Shown: positions 8,111 to 17,345, numbered from the stretch's first letter. The stretch is DNA of 64,000 nt from CALGFH01 sp036003705 (GCA_036003705.1 DASYSE010000079.1:11937-75936); one strand, 5' to 3'. Numbers and translations are program-made. Notes: a model not told the origin generated them from the sequence alone.

Positions 8111-8189
8111 ACGAGCCTCCTTCTCTCGACGGCCCTGACGACCACCACCGTACGGGACCCCGGGTAAGCGGCACCTAAGCGCGGGCTGG

Positions 8190-8912
8190 TCAGCCCTCCT
8201 GCGGGGTCCGAACGCCCACCTCGTCCAGGTGCAGCAGCAGGTCGGCCGGGTCGTCGTAGACGCGGTAGGCGCCGGCCCGCTCGAGCTCCTCCCGGCCGTA
8301 GCCGCCCGACAGCAGCCCGACCCCCAGCGCCCGCGCCCGCCTGGCCGCCAGCAGGTCCCAGACCGAGTCGCCGACCACGACCGCGTCGGCGATGTCGGTG
8401 CCGAGGCGGTCGGCCGCGGCCAGGAACAGGTCGGGGTCGGGCTTGGCGTGCGCGACCTGGTCGCGGGTCACGACCGGCACGCCGGCGGGGACCTCGAGCA
8501 GCTCGAGGGTCGGCCGGGCCGCCGCCATGAGCCCGCTGGTGGCCACCGCCCACGGGACCTCGAGGGTGGTGAGGTGGGCCAGCAGCTCACGGGCCCCTGG
8601 GAGCAGCCGAAGCCGCCCGGCGTGACGTCGGTAGGCCTCGGCGTGGGCCTGCTGCAGCCGGGTGACCAGGTCGGCGTCGACCGGCTGCCCGGTCTCGCGC
8701 AGCAGCGCGCCCACGAACAGCCCGCCGCTCATCCCGATGCGCCGGTGGATCCGCCACACCGACAGCGGGATCCCGCCGACCTCCAGCGCCTCCTGCCAGG
8801 CGAGCACATGCTGGTAGACGCTGTCCACCAGCGTGCCGTCGAGGTCGAACACGAACGCGGTCCGCTGCACGTCGGGCTCCGGCCGAGAAGGGGACGAGCC
8901 GCCGGCGGCCAT
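8190..8912 (-). CDS. HAD-superfamily phosphatase (phosphoglycolate/beta-phosphoglucomutase-like)
   Basis: 240 aa cytosolic HAD hydrolase, subclass I helical cap. Motif I is FVFDLDGTLVDSVYQHVLAW (nucleophile Asp about residue 22). The cap carries HRRIGMSGGLFVGALLRETG. Motif II lies in VPWAVATSGLMAAA, motif III is the Lys in VAHAKPDPDLFLAAADRLG, and motif IV is VVVGDSVWDLLAARRARALG. Substrate not predictable. It is 69 bp downstream of the dimethylargininase gene on the same strand, so they may be co-transcribed. Confidence 0.88.
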   Translation of the reverse strand: MAAGGSSPSRPEPDVQRTAFVFDLDGTLVDSVYQHVLAWQEALEVGGIPLSVWRIHRRIGMSGGLFVGALLRETGQPVDADLVTRLQQAHAEAYRRHAGRLRLLPGARELLAHLTTLEVPWAVATSGLMAAARPTLELLEVPAGVPVVTRDQVAHAKPDPDLFLAAADRLGTDIADAVVVGDSVWDLLAARRARALGVGLLSGGYGREELERAGAYRVYDDPADLLLHLDEVGVRTPQEG

Positions 8913-8981
8913 CTTCGGTTCCCGGCCGGCATCCGTCCAGGGCGGCAGCCTTGGTGGCCATGGGCTGGCACGTGGTCCAGG

Positions 8982-9788
8982 TCAGACCAGCAACGACAGG
9001 CAGGACGCGCCGCCGTCGGCCTTGTGGAACTCGCCGAGGTCGACCTCGCGCACCTCGAAGCCGAGGGCACGCACGGCCGCTGCGGTCTGCGGGCAGCCGG
9101 CCGGCAGCACCGCGGTGGCCCCGACGGCCACGACGTTGCAGGCGGCCGCCTCCCGCGGCGGCACGACCACCTTGTGCTGCATCCCGTGCAGGGCCGGCTG
9201 CTCCAGCAGCTCGGCGGTGCCGACGACGGCGTCGTCGGCCAGCGCGGTCACCGCGCTCTGCAGGTGCAGGGTGCCCGGCGGGACGGCGGCGACCTCGACC
9301 CGGCCGCCGGCGGCCTCCGCGAACCGGGTGAGCTGGGTGACCCCGGCCTGGTTGGTCCGCTGCGAGCGGCCGACGACCAGGGTGCGGCCCAGCCGCAACA
9401 CGTCGCCGCCGTCCAGCGTGGCCGGCGCGGCCATCCGGTGGATCTGGTCGACCAGCCCGGCAAGGGCCGCGGCCAGGCGCTCCGGCTCGGCGGCCCGCGA
9501 GGAGGCGCCCGGCCGGGTGAGCAGCGCCTGGCCGCCGAGCACCACCGCGCAGTCGTCGACGAAGCAGGCGTCGGGCAGCTCCTCGTCGGCGGGGAGCGCG
9601 ACCACCCGGACCAGACCGGCGAGGGCGGCACGGTAGGCGGCATGCTGGGCCCGCGCCCGCACCGGGTCGATGGTGGCCCGGCGGCTGGACAGGGCCCTGG
9701 CGAACGCGTCGGAGGGCGGGCGCACCAGCGCCTCCCCGACCGAGGCTGCTGCACCCGAGGCCGCCTCGGATGCTCCTGCCGTGCTCAT
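8982..9788 (-). CDS. ddaH: Dimethylarginine dimethylaminohydrolase family amidinohydrolase
   Basis: Amidinotransferase-superfamily pentein enzyme, 268 aa, that in characterised relatives hydrolyses N-methylated arginines to citrulline and (di)methylamine, or arginine-like guanidines. Seen: LPDACFVDDCAVVLGG (substrate-binding acidic loop), ATLDGGDVLRLGRTLVVGRS, the catalytic His strand GTLHLQSAVTALADD, and the C-terminal nucleophile Cys in KADGGASCLSLLV. I chose ATG 9788, preceded by GGGAGG about 10 nt upstream. A longer frame to 9887 would overlap the divergent gene. It is head to head with a class III aminotransferase (97 bp), an arrangement resembling rocD/ddaH neighbourhoods in mycobacteria. 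Confidence 0.85.
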   Translation of the reverse strand: MSTAGASEAASGAAASVGEALVRPPSDAFARALSSRRATIDPVRARAQHAAYRAALAGLVRVVALPADEELPDACFVDDCAVVLGGQALLTRPGASSRAAEPERLAAALAGLVDQIHRMAAPATLDGGDVLRLGRTLVVGRSQRTNQAGVTQLTRFAEAAGGRVEVAAVPPGTLHLQSAVTALADDAVVGTAELLEQPALHGMQHKVVVPPREAAACNVVAVGATAVLPAGCPQTAAAVRALGFEVREVDLGEFHKADGGASCLSLLV

Positions 9789-9885
9789 GGTCCCATCCTC
9801 CCGCAAACCGCCGGCGGCTTGCCGTCGGCGCCCCGGGTCGGGAGACTCGTCCCCGGCAACAACGCCCAGGCCCAGCGGAGGGGTC

Positions 9886-11172
9886 ATGTCGCACGCCGAG
9901 CTGCTCGCCCGCCACCGCCAGGTGCTGCCGTCCTGGCTTGCCCTCTACTACGACCAGCCGATCGAGCTGGTCGACGGCAAGGGGTGCCGGGTGGTCGACG
10001 GTGAGGGCAACGCCTACCTCGACTTCTTCGCCGGGATCCTGACCACCATGATCGGCTACAACCCGCCGGAGGTGGTCGAGGCCATCCGCGACCAGGCGGG
10101 CCGGATGCTGCACACCTCGACCCTGTACCTGATCCGCCAGCAGGTCGAGCTGGCCGAGCGGATCGCGGAGCTGTCGGGGATCCCCGACGCCAAGGTGTTC
10201 TTCACCAACTCGGGCAGCGAGGCCAACGAGGCGGCGCTGCTCCTGGCCACCACGGCCCGGCGCAGCAACCAGGTGCTGGCCCTGCGCAACAGCTACCACG
10301 GCCGCTCCTACGCCGCCATGGGGGTCACCGGCAACCGCGGCTGGTCGGCGTCCAGCTTCACGCCGGTGAACGTCAGCTACGTCCACGGCGGCTACCGCTA
10401 CCGCAGCCCGTTCCGGCACCTGCCCGACGACGCCTACATCCAGGCCTGCGTCGACGACCTGCGCGACGTGATCGACACCACCACCGCCGGCCAGGTCGCC
10501 TGCATGATCGCCGAGCCGATCCAGGGCGTCGGCGGCTTCACCGTCCCGCCCGACGGCCTGTTCGGGGCCATGAAGGAAGTCCTGGACGAGTACGGCATCC
10601 TGTTCGTGGCCGACGAGGTGCAGACCGGCTGGGGCCGGACCGGCGAGCACTTCTGGGGCTACCAGGCGCACGGGATCGTCCCGGACGCGCTCACCTTCGC
10701 CAAGGGCCTGGGCAACGGGCTGCCCATCGGCGGGGTGGTGGCCCGGGCCGAGCTGATGGACGGGGTCACCGCGAACTCGATCTCGACCTTCGGCGGCAAC
10801 CCGCTGGTCGCCAGGGGCGCCCTCGCCGTCCTGGACCACCTGGCCGCCCACGACCTGCAGGCCAACGCCCGCACGGTCGGGGCCCGCCTGGCCGCCGGCC
10901 TGCGTGGCCTGGCCGAACGCCAGCCGGTGGTCGGCGACGTCCGCGGCAAGGGCCTGATGCTCGGGGTCGAGCTGGTCGAGCCGGGCTCCGGGGCGCCGGC
11001 GCCGGCCGCGGCCGCCGCCGCCCAGGAGCAGGCCAGGCGGGGCGGGCTGCTGGTCGGCAAGGGCGGCCTGTACGGCAACGTGCTCCGGGTCGCCCCGCCG
11101 CTGATCCTGACCGAGGCCGAGGCCGACGAGGGCCTGGAGATCCTGACCCGGGCGATCGCCGCGCTGGGGTAG
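9886..11172 (+). CDS. Class III PLP-dependent aminotransferase (AGXT2/GabT-like)
   Basis: 428 aa, full length for the fold. Seen: YLDFFAGILTTMIGYNPPEV, FFTNSGSEANEAALLLA (phosphate-binding), ALRNSYHGRSYAAMG, AEPIQGVGGFTVPPDG, the cofactor Asp in LFVADEVQTGWGRTGEHFW (about 240), the Schiff-base Lys in FAKGLGNGLPIGGVV (about 270), and STFGGNPLVARGAL. GGAGGGGTC directly upstream supports ATG 9886. Likely transfers an omega-amino group (GABA, ornithine, beta-alanine or alanine:glyoxylate). The sequence does not decide which. Divergent from ddaH, suggesting a shared role in arginine-derived nitrogen use. Confidence 0.88.
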   Translation: MSHAELLARHRQVLPSWLALYYDQPIELVDGKGCRVVDGEGNAYLDFFAGILTTMIGYNPPEVVEAIRDQAGRMLHTSTLYLIRQQVELAERIAELSGIPDAKVFFTNSGSEANEAALLLATTARRSNQVLALRNSYHGRSYAAMGVTGNRGWSASSFTPVNVSYVHGGYRYRSPFRHLPDDAYIQACVDDLRDVIDTTTAGQVACMIAEPIQGVGGFTVPPDGLFGAMKEVLDEYGILFVADEVQTGWGRTGEHFWGYQAHGIVPDALTFAKGLGNGLPIGGVVARAELMDGVTANSISTFGGNPLVARGALAVLDHLAAHDLQANARTVGARLAAGLRGLAERQPVVGDVRGKGLMLGVELVEPGSGAPAPAAAAAAQEQARRGGLLVGKGGLYGNVLRVAPPLILTEAEADEGLEILTRAIAALG

Positions 11173-11304
11173 CGGGCACGCCACCGGCCATGGATGTGGT
11201 GGAGATGGGGCCGCGCTGGTACGGTGGTTCTCCTGCGCTGGCACCACAAAAAGACGGGCGAACCGTCGCATCAACCGTAGCGCGAATGGGGGTCCCTGTC
11301 AAGA

Positions 11305-12123
11305 ATGCAGAACCTGGCCGCTGAGCTCGAGCAGGAACAGGCCTACCTCACCATGCTGTACCGGCGGCTGGACACCCTGCGCGAACGCGCCAAGGCGGAG
11401 CTGGAGCGGGCGCTGGGCCACGACGGCGGCGGCAACGTCCAGGCCCGGGTGGACCGCGACGCGTTCGTGGCCCGGCACAGCGGCCGGCTGGCCCAGCTGG
11501 CCGCGGCCGAGGACGGGCTCTGCTTCGGGCGGCTGGACCGCGCCGACGGCACCCACCTGTACGTCGGGCGCCTCGGCCTGCTGGACGAGGACCGCGAGCC
11601 GCTGCTGGTCGACTGGCGCGCGCCCGCGGCCCAGCCGTTCTACCGGGCCACCTGGGCCGCGCCCGGCGGCGTGGTCCGCCGGCGGCATCTGCGGACCCGA
11701 GACCGAACGGTCATCGGCATCGAGGACGACGTGCTCGATCTCGAGTCGCTGAGCGACGACGAGCGGGACGGCCTCAGCGGCGAGGCGGCCCTGCTGGCCG
11801 CCCTGACCGCCAGCCGGACCGGCCGCATGACCGACATCGTGGCCACCATCCAGGCAGAGCAGGACCGGATCATCCGCTCCGACCTGCCCGGCGTCCTGGT
11901 CGTGCAGGGCGGGCCCGGCACCGGCAAGACCGCCGTCGCCCTGCACCGGGCCGCCTACCTCCTGTACACCCACCGCCAGCGGCTGGCCAGGCGGGGCGTG
12001 CTCGTGGTCGGCCCCAACCCGACCTTCCTGCGCTACATCGAGCAGGTGCTGCCGTCGCTGGGCGAGACCGATGTGCTGTTGTCCACCGTCGAGGGGCTGT
12101 ACCCGGGGGCGACCCGCGCATGA
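11305..12123 (+). CDS. HelD/HelR-type ATPase, N-terminal part (split gene)
   Basis: 272 aa. Starts with the long N-terminal coiled coil (ELEQEQAYLTMLYRRLDTLR), continues with ADGTHLYVGRLGLLDED and PLLVDWRAPAAQPFYRAT, which are typical of the actinobacterial HelD/HelR group, and contains Walker A in VVQGGPGTGKTAVALHRAAY (about 205). It ends at YPGATRA with a TGA that overlaps the ATG of the next frame as ATGA. Intact homologues continue in one chain, with about 20 extra residues at this point, so this looks like a small deletion plus frameshift. HelR-type proteins dislodge stalled or rifampicin-bound RNA polymerase. Confidence 0.82.
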   Translation: MQNLAAELEQEQAYLTMLYRRLDTLRERAKAELERALGHDGGGNVQARVDRDAFVARHSGRLAQLAAAEDGLCFGRLDRADGTHLYVGRLGLLDEDREPLLVDWRAPAAQPFYRATWAAPGGVVRRRHLRTRDRTVIGIEDDVLDLESLSDDERDGLSGEAALLAALTASRTGRMTDIVATIQAEQDRIIRSDLPGVLVVQGGPGTGKTAVALHRAAYLLYTHRQRLARRGVLVVGPNPTFLRYIEQVLPSLGETDVLLSTVEGLYPGATRA

Positions 12124-13634
12124 CCAGGGTGCTGGCCGCGGCGGTCGCCGACCGCCAGCAGCTCCCCGACGACGACGTCCGGGTCGAGCATGGCGGCCAG
12201 CGGCTGCGCCTGGACCGGGCGACCTGCGAGCGGGCCAGGCAGCTGGCCAGGGCGACCGGCTCGCCCCACAACCGGGCCAGGACGGTGTTCCGGCGCGAGC
12301 TGGTGGCCGCGCTCGCCGATCAGCTGGTGGCGGGGCTCACCCGCGAGCTGCCCGAGGTCGAGCTGCCCGACGACGACCTGCTGGCCGACGACTTCCCGGT
12401 CCAGCGGCTGCTGGACGACGAGCTGGACGAGATCCGGGCCGAGCTGAACGCCGCCCCGGCGGTGCGGGCCGTGGTCGACGGGCTGTGGCCAAGGCTGACC
12501 CCCCAGCGGCTCGTCGCTGGCCTGCTCACCTCGCCCGAGCGGCTGGAGGCGGCCGGCGGCGGGCTCGAGCCGGCCGAGCGGGCCCGGCTGCTCCGCCATG
12601 CCCCCACCGGAGGCGACGGCGCCGGCTGGTGGACGCCGGCCGACGTGCCGCTGCTGGACGAGGCGGCCGTCCTGCTCGGGGACGACGACGCCAGGTCCAG
12701 ACGGGCCGAGGCCCGCCAGGCCGAGCGGGAGCGGACCGAGCTGGCCTACGCCCGCGAGGTGCTCGCCGGCGCCACCATCGGCGACGCTGCCCGCTACGCC
12801 CCCGACACCAACAGGCTCGACCCGTCGGTGGTGGCCGGTCGCTGGCGGGCCCGGGGACCGCAGGTCGGCCTGGCCGACCGGGCCCGCCAGGACCGGACCT
12901 GGGTGTTCGGCCACGTGATCGTGGACGAGGCCCAGGAGCTGTCGGCGATGGCCTGGCGGATGCTGATGCGGCGCAGCCCCAGCCGCTCGATGACCGTGGT
13001 CGGCGACGTCGCCCAGACCGGCGCGCCGTGGGGCCCAGGTTCCTGGGCGCGGGCCCTTGACCCCCACGCCCAAGGGCGCTGGCGGGTGGAGCAGCTGACG
13101 GTGAACTACCGCACCCCGGCCGAGATCATGGCCGTCGCCGCCGACGTGCTGGCCAGCGTCGGCGGTGGCCTCGAGCCGCCACGGTCGGTCCGCGAGGGGC
13201 GCACGGCCCCCTGGAGCCTGCGGCTCGTCCCCGGCCGGCTGGACGCCGAGCTGCCCGGTGTGCTCGCCGCCGAGGCGGCCGCGGTCGGCGACGGCAAGCT
13301 GGCCGTCCTGGTCCCCGCAGGCCGGGCCGAGGAGCTGGCGGCGGTGGTCACCGCCGCCCTGCCCGCGGCCACCGCCCGCCAGGGCCCGTCGGTGCTGGAC
13401 GCCCGGGTCGCGATCCTGACCGTGCCCGAGGCCAAGGGCCTGGAGTTCGACGCCGTGGTGGTGGTCGACCCGGCCGCCATCCTGGCCGGCGCCCCGCGCG
13501 GCGCCAACGACCTCTACGTCGCCCTCACCCGCACCACCGCCCGCCTCGGCGTGGTCCACCCGGGCGACCTCCCCCCGGTGCTGGCCCGCCTGGAACCGGT
13601 CACTGCCCTCTCACGCCGATACCCGGCGTCCTAG
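12120..13634 (+). CDS. HelD/HelR-type ATPase, C-terminal part (split gene)
   Basis: 504 aa carrying the remaining superfamily I motifs: AVADRQQLPDDDVRV start, Walker B in VFGHVIVDEAQELSAMAWRM (about 268), MTVVGDVAQTGAPW, EQLTVNYRTPAEIM, ILTVPEAKGLEFDAVVVVDP and the arginine-containing NDLYVALTRTTARLG (about 467). It lacks Walker A, which sits in the preceding frame, so neither half can hydrolyse ATP alone. It could be translated by ATGA coupling and assemble as a two-chain enzyme, or the locus may be a pseudogene. Its TAG shares the CTAG tetranucleotide with the stop of the convergent serine hydrolase. Confidence 0.82.
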   Translation: MTRVLAAAVADRQQLPDDDVRVEHGGQRLRLDRATCERARQLARATGSPHNRARTVFRRELVAALADQLVAGLTRELPEVELPDDDLLADDFPVQRLLDDELDEIRAELNAAPAVRAVVDGLWPRLTPQRLVAGLLTSPERLEAAGGGLEPAERARLLRHAPTGGDGAGWWTPADVPLLDEAAVLLGDDDARSRRAEARQAERERTELAYAREVLAGATIGDAARYAPDTNRLDPSVVAGRWRARGPQVGLADRARQDRTWVFGHVIVDEAQELSAMAWRMLMRRSPSRSMTVVGDVAQTGAPWGPGSWARALDPHAQGRWRVEQLTVNYRTPAEIMAVAADVLASVGGGLEPPRSVREGRTAPWSLRLVPGRLDAELPGVLAAEAAAVGDGKLAVLVPAGRAEELAAVVTAALPAATARQGPSVLDARVAILTVPEAKGLEFDAVVVVDPAAILAGAPRGANDLYVALTRTTARLGVVHPGDLPPVLARLEPVTALSRRYPAS

Positions 13635-14863
13635 TCCACCAGCGCCTGATAGACGAGCTGGCGCAGCTCGGAGCGGAGCGGGTAGGTGGAGGAGGGCAGC
13701 AGCTGGGTGAGGAAGATGGCGGTGAGCTGCTCGGCCGGGTCGACCCAGAAGAAGGTGGAGGCGGCGCCGCCCCAGGCCAGCTCGCCGGGGGTGGAGAGGA
13801 CCTTGTTGGCCACCGGGTCGAGCAGCACCGCGAACCCGAGGCCGAATCCGATCCCGCGGAAGGTGGTCTCGGCGAACAGGCGGCGACCGAAGGTCTCCAG
13901 GTCGGCGCCGCCGGGTAGGTGGTTGCGGGTCATGTAGCGCAGGGTGCGGGTGCCGAGCAGCCGTACCCCGCCCAGCTCGCCGCCACCGACCAGCGCCTGG
14001 GTGAACCGGTGGTAGTCGGCGCCGGTCGAGACCAGCCCACCCCCGCCGGCCAGGCAGGCCGGTGGCCGCAGGACCCGCTCGCCGAGCTGGTCGTTGCGGA
14101 CCGCCGGCCCGCCGGCGGGCGCCGGGCTGTAGAGCGCGGCCAGCTTTCCGGCCGCCGGCCCCTCCACCCAGAACCCGGTGGCGTGCATGCCGAGCGGCCG
14201 GAAGATGCGGTCGGACAGGAACCGGTCGAGCGGCTGACCGCTCACCACCTCGATCACCCGCCCGAGCACGTCGGTGGCCACCGAGTAGTTCCATTCGCTG
14301 CCCGGCTCGAACAGCAGCGGCAGGCCGGCCCAGAGGTCGCAGCATTCGGCCAGGCCGCGCCCCTCGGGGGCGACCCACTCGAAGCCGGCCGCCCGGTAGG
14401 CGGCGTCGACCGGGTTGGCGTAGTGGAACCCGTAGGTGAGCCCGGCGGTGTGGGTGAGCAGGTGCCACAGCCGGACCGGCTGGGTGGCGGGGATGGTGAC
14501 CGGGTCGGACGCCGGGCCGTCGCGGTACACCGCCACGTCGGCGAACGAGGGGATGTAGCGGCTCACCGGGTCGGTGAGGGCGAACGCCCCCTCCTCGTAC
14601 AGCATCATCGCCGCCACCGAGGTGATCGGCTTGGTCATCGAGTAGATCCGGAACCGGGTGTCGGCCTCGACCGGCAGGCCGGCCTCCAGGTCGCGCCGGC
14701 CACAGGTGGCCAGGTGCACGACCCGGCCCCGGCGGCTGACCAGGACCAGCCAGCCGGGCAGGCGGCCGTCCTCGACGTAGCGGGCGAAATGCCGGTCGAT
14801 CCGGGCCAGCCGCCCGGCGTCGAACCCGGCCTCGCCCGCCTCGATCTCGACTGCCAGCTCCAC
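13631..14863 (-). CDS. Serine hydrolase, beta-lactamase/esterase family
   Basis: 410 aa class-C-beta-lactamase-like serine hydrolase (esterase EstB type). The nucleophile motif S-x-x-K is RFRIYSMTKPITSVAAMML (Ser 76, Lys 79). The tyrosine motif is in SEWNYSVATDVLGRVIEVV, and the C-terminal strand carries AWGGAASTFFWVDP in the place of KTG/HxG. No signal peptide, so probably cytosolic. Convergent with the HelR-like gene, with overlapping stop codons. Substrate unknown; esters rather than beta-lactams are more usual in this group. Confidence 0.87.
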   Translation of the reverse strand: MELAVEIEAGEAGFDAGRLARIDRHFARYVEDGRLPGWLVLVSRRGRVVHLATCGRRDLEAGLPVEADTRFRIYSMTKPITSVAAMMLYEEGAFALTDPVSRYIPSFADVAVYRDGPASDPVTIPATQPVRLWHLLTHTAGLTYGFHYANPVDAAYRAAGFEWVAPEGRGLAECCDLWAGLPLLFEPGSEWNYSVATDVLGRVIEVVSGQPLDRFLSDRIFRPLGMHATGFWVEGPAAGKLAALYSPAPAGGPAVRNDQLGERVLRPPACLAGGGGLVSTGADYHRFTQALVGGGELGGVRLLGTRTLRYMTRNHLPGGADLETFGRRLFAETTFRGIGFGLGFAVLLDPVANKVLSTPGELAWGGAASTFFWVDPAEQLTAIFLTQLLPSSTYPLRSELRQLVYQALVD

Positions 14864-15005
14864 CGCGCTCCACCTCTGCCGCTCCAGCCATTACCTTACG
14901 GGTCAGGACGCCACCCGGGAGGCCGGCCATGGACAAGCTGATGGTGGAGACCGGCCGCAGCCGCACCCAGGGCCCGGCCTGACCCTCGCGCGCTGCCTTG
15001 CGGTA

Positions 15006-15020
15006 TACGCTTCGCCGGCC
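15006..15020 (+). promoter_or_regulatory. Probable leaderless promoter -10 (TACGCT)
   Basis: TACGCT at 15006-15011 is followed by 9 nt and the ATG of the membrane protein gene. No Shine-Dalgarno is present, consistent with a leaderless transcript starting at or near the ATG. Confidence 0.45.
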
Positions 15021-16406
15021 ATGAAGGTGCTCGCCCGGTTCCCGAGCCCGACCGGCGACCGGTCAGCCAGCGACCGGCCGGTCCTGGCGGCGACCGCGGT
15101 CGCCGCCGCCTGCCTGCTGGCCGTCGGGGTGCTCGGGACCTTGAGCATGCGCCGTTTCGGCGGCGTCCCGTTCTCGGTGCCGAGCTGGCCCTGGTATCAC
15201 AGCTGGCCGTCCTACCTGTTCTGGCAGCCGTCGCTCGACTGGCGAGCGGCGGGCTTCGCCCTGCCGGTGGCGCTGCTGGCCGCGGCCGCACTGCTCGCCC
15301 TGGCCCGGTCGGCCAGACCGCTGCGGCTGACCGGGTCGCTGGCGGCGGTGTTCGCACTGGTCCTGGCCGTTGCCGCCCTGACTGGTGGGCCGGCCGCCTG
15401 GGCGGCGCCGCTGGCCTTTGCGGGCGAGTACCCGGGGGCGGTGGGCCAGGTCGGCCCGATCCCGGCGTTCCTCGGCGAGTTCCCGGCCCGCGTGCCGTCC
15501 CTGCCGGACTTCGCCGCCCAGCACCCTCCGTTCGCGACCGTGTTCTACGTGCTGGTCGACCGGGCCTGGGCGGGCCTGGACGGGGCGGCGCTGGCCACCA
15601 TCGCCGCCGGCTGCCTGGGCCTGCTGGTCGTGGCCGGCCTGGCCCGGGACGAGCTGGGGGAGGAAGGGGAGCGGTTGGCGGTGGTGTGCTGGGCCCTGGC
15701 CCCGGTGACGGTCCTGTACGTGGCCACCTCGGCCGACGGCATGTGGGCGCCGGTGCTGGCCGGGGCCGCCCTCGCCGCCGACCGGGGGCTTGGCCGCCGC
15801 TCGTGGCCCTGGACCCTGGCCGGCGGGGTGCTGCTGTGGCTGGCCTCCATGCTCAGCTTCGCGGCCGCGCTGATCCTGCCGTTCCTGGCCGTCAGGGCCA
15901 TGGCCGAGCGGGCAGAGAGCGGCTGGGGCTGGGTGATGCGCTGGGCGGCCGCGACCTCGACGGTGGTGCTCGGCCTGGCCGGGCTGCTGTGGCTGGCCAC
16001 CGGTTACGACGTGGTCGCCGCCGTGCGGTCCGTGCACGACTTCTGGAGCCAGGCACCAGGCACCGGGCAGCGGACCTGGTGGGTCTGGATCTTCGGCGAC
16101 CTGGTCGCCTTCTGCGCGATCCTCGGCTTCCCGCTGGCCGCGGCCCTGGCCGCGCGGGTCGTCGGCGTGGTGCGGGAGCGGGCCTGGGGCTCGTTCGAGG
16201 CCGCCACCCTCGCCGCCCTGCTCGCCGCGGCCTGCTGGGGCCACACCCGCGGCGAGGTCGAGCGCATGTGGCAGTTCCTGGTCCCGTTCGCGGTGGTCGT
16301 GGCCGTCCGCCAGCTGCTGCACTGGCGGTCCGGTCTGCGCCTGGTCGCCGGGCTGCTGCTGGGCCAGGCGCTCCTGTTCCAGGTGCTGTTCTACACCCGC
16401 TGGTAG
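15021..16406 (+). CDS. Polytopic membrane protein, GT-C glycosyltransferase-like
   Basis: 461 aa with roughly ten hydrophobic segments. After the first helix (ATAVAAACLLAVGVLGTL) comes an outside loop. A later loop contains VPSLPDFAAQHPPFATVFY, which resembles the D...HPP segment of GT-C/ArnT-PMT-like mannosyltransferases, and near the C-terminus GEVERMWQFLVPFAVVV matches the conserved end of actinobacterial members. This suggests a polyprenyl-phosphate-sugar-dependent transferase acting at the outer face of the membrane; substrate unknown. It ends 5 bp before the convergent aminotransferase pseudogene. Confidence 0.7.
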   Translation: MKVLARFPSPTGDRSASDRPVLAATAVAAACLLAVGVLGTLSMRRFGGVPFSVPSWPWYHSWPSYLFWQPSLDWRAAGFALPVALLAAAALLALARSARPLRLTGSLAAVFALVLAVAALTGGPAAWAAPLAFAGEYPGAVGQVGPIPAFLGEFPARVPSLPDFAAQHPPFATVFYVLVDRAWAGLDGAALATIAAGCLGLLVVAGLARDELGEEGERLAVVCWALAPVTVLYVATSADGMWAPVLAGAALAADRGLGRRSWPWTLAGGVLLWLASMLSFAAALILPFLAVRAMAERAESGWGWVMRWAAATSTVVLGLAGLLWLATGYDVVAAVRSVHDFWSQAPGTGQRTWWVWIFGDLVAFCAILGFPLAAALAARVVGVVRERAWGSFEAATLAALLAAACWGHTRGEVERMWQFLVPFAVVVAVRQLLHWRSGLRLVAGLLLGQALLFQVLFYTRW

Positions 16407-16411
16407 CGCGG

Positions 16412-17345
16412 TCAGGCGCCGCCGGACACCAGCTCCGCGACGGCGGCGCCGAACACCTCGGTATGCCGGTCGACGTCGGCCGCGGTGGTGGCCGGGCACA
16501 TCAGCGCCATGTTGTGGAACGGGGTCAGCAGCACGCCCCGGTTGTGCAGGTACAGGTGGAGGAGGTCGTCCAGCTCGTGGTCGCCGGCGGCGGCCGACTG
16601 GCCGCCGTTGACCGGCGCCGGGGCGGTGAACCGGTACTCGGCCCTCGCACCCAGCTGGACGACCGACCAGGGGACCCCGCAGGCGTCCAGCACGCCCTGG
16701 ACCCCCTCGGTGAACCGGCCGGCCAGCGCGATCATGGCCTGGAACGCCTGGGCCGTGAGGACCTGCTCGAGGGTCGACCGGTGGGCCGACGTTGCCCTGG
16801 CGGGAGGCCGGGCCGTCCCGATCCAGGGTGACCAACGTCTCGTCGACGGTGCCGTGGTAGCAGCAGTTGAACACCAGGAGCCTTGGGCGGCCGGTGACCA
16901 GGCGGGCCAGCCTGATCGCCCAGCGGTTGGCGTCGGTCGCGGACAGGCTGAAGCTCCATAGCGGCACCCCGAACCGGCGGGCCAGCTCGGCCCCGACCCA
17001 GGCCGCGTCCTCGGTCGGCAGCATGGCGGTGGCGCCGCCGGCCTCGGCGTAGCGCCGCTGCACGGCCCGGACGGTCGGCTCCGGCGAATGCCCGGCCATG
17101 GCCGCGGTGTCGCCAAGGCACAGGTCGACATATCGATGACCGTCCAGGTCGGTGACCGTCGCCCCCCTGGCCTCGGCCAGGTACACCGGGAAGCGGCCGG
17201 CCGCCTTGTTCATCCAGGTCATCGGGACCCCGCCGAGCAGGCTGGCCCCGGCGGCCCGGTAGGCGGCCCGGCTGCGCGGGTGCCGCTCCAGGAACCGGTC
17301 GCGCTCGCGCCCCAGCAGCCCGGCGAGCCGGTCTCGGTCGATCAC
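16412..17345 (-). pseudogene. Class III aminotransferase (GSAM-like) with internal deletion and frameshift
   Basis: From GTG 17345 (GGAAGG upstream) the N-terminal third is good: LGGVPMTWMNKAAGRFPVYL, YVDLCLGDTAAMAGHSPEPT, ATAMLPTEDAAWVGAELARR, VFNCCYHGTVDETLVTLD, QGNVGPPVDP. At about 16770 the sequence jumps, in another frame, to TLEQVLTAQAFQAMIALAGR and the C-terminal domain (RGVLLTPFHNMALMCPATT). The segment between, which in intact relatives is a little over 100 residues and holds the cofactor Asp and the Schiff-base Lys, is absent. It cannot be an active PLP enzyme. Confidence 0.82.
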
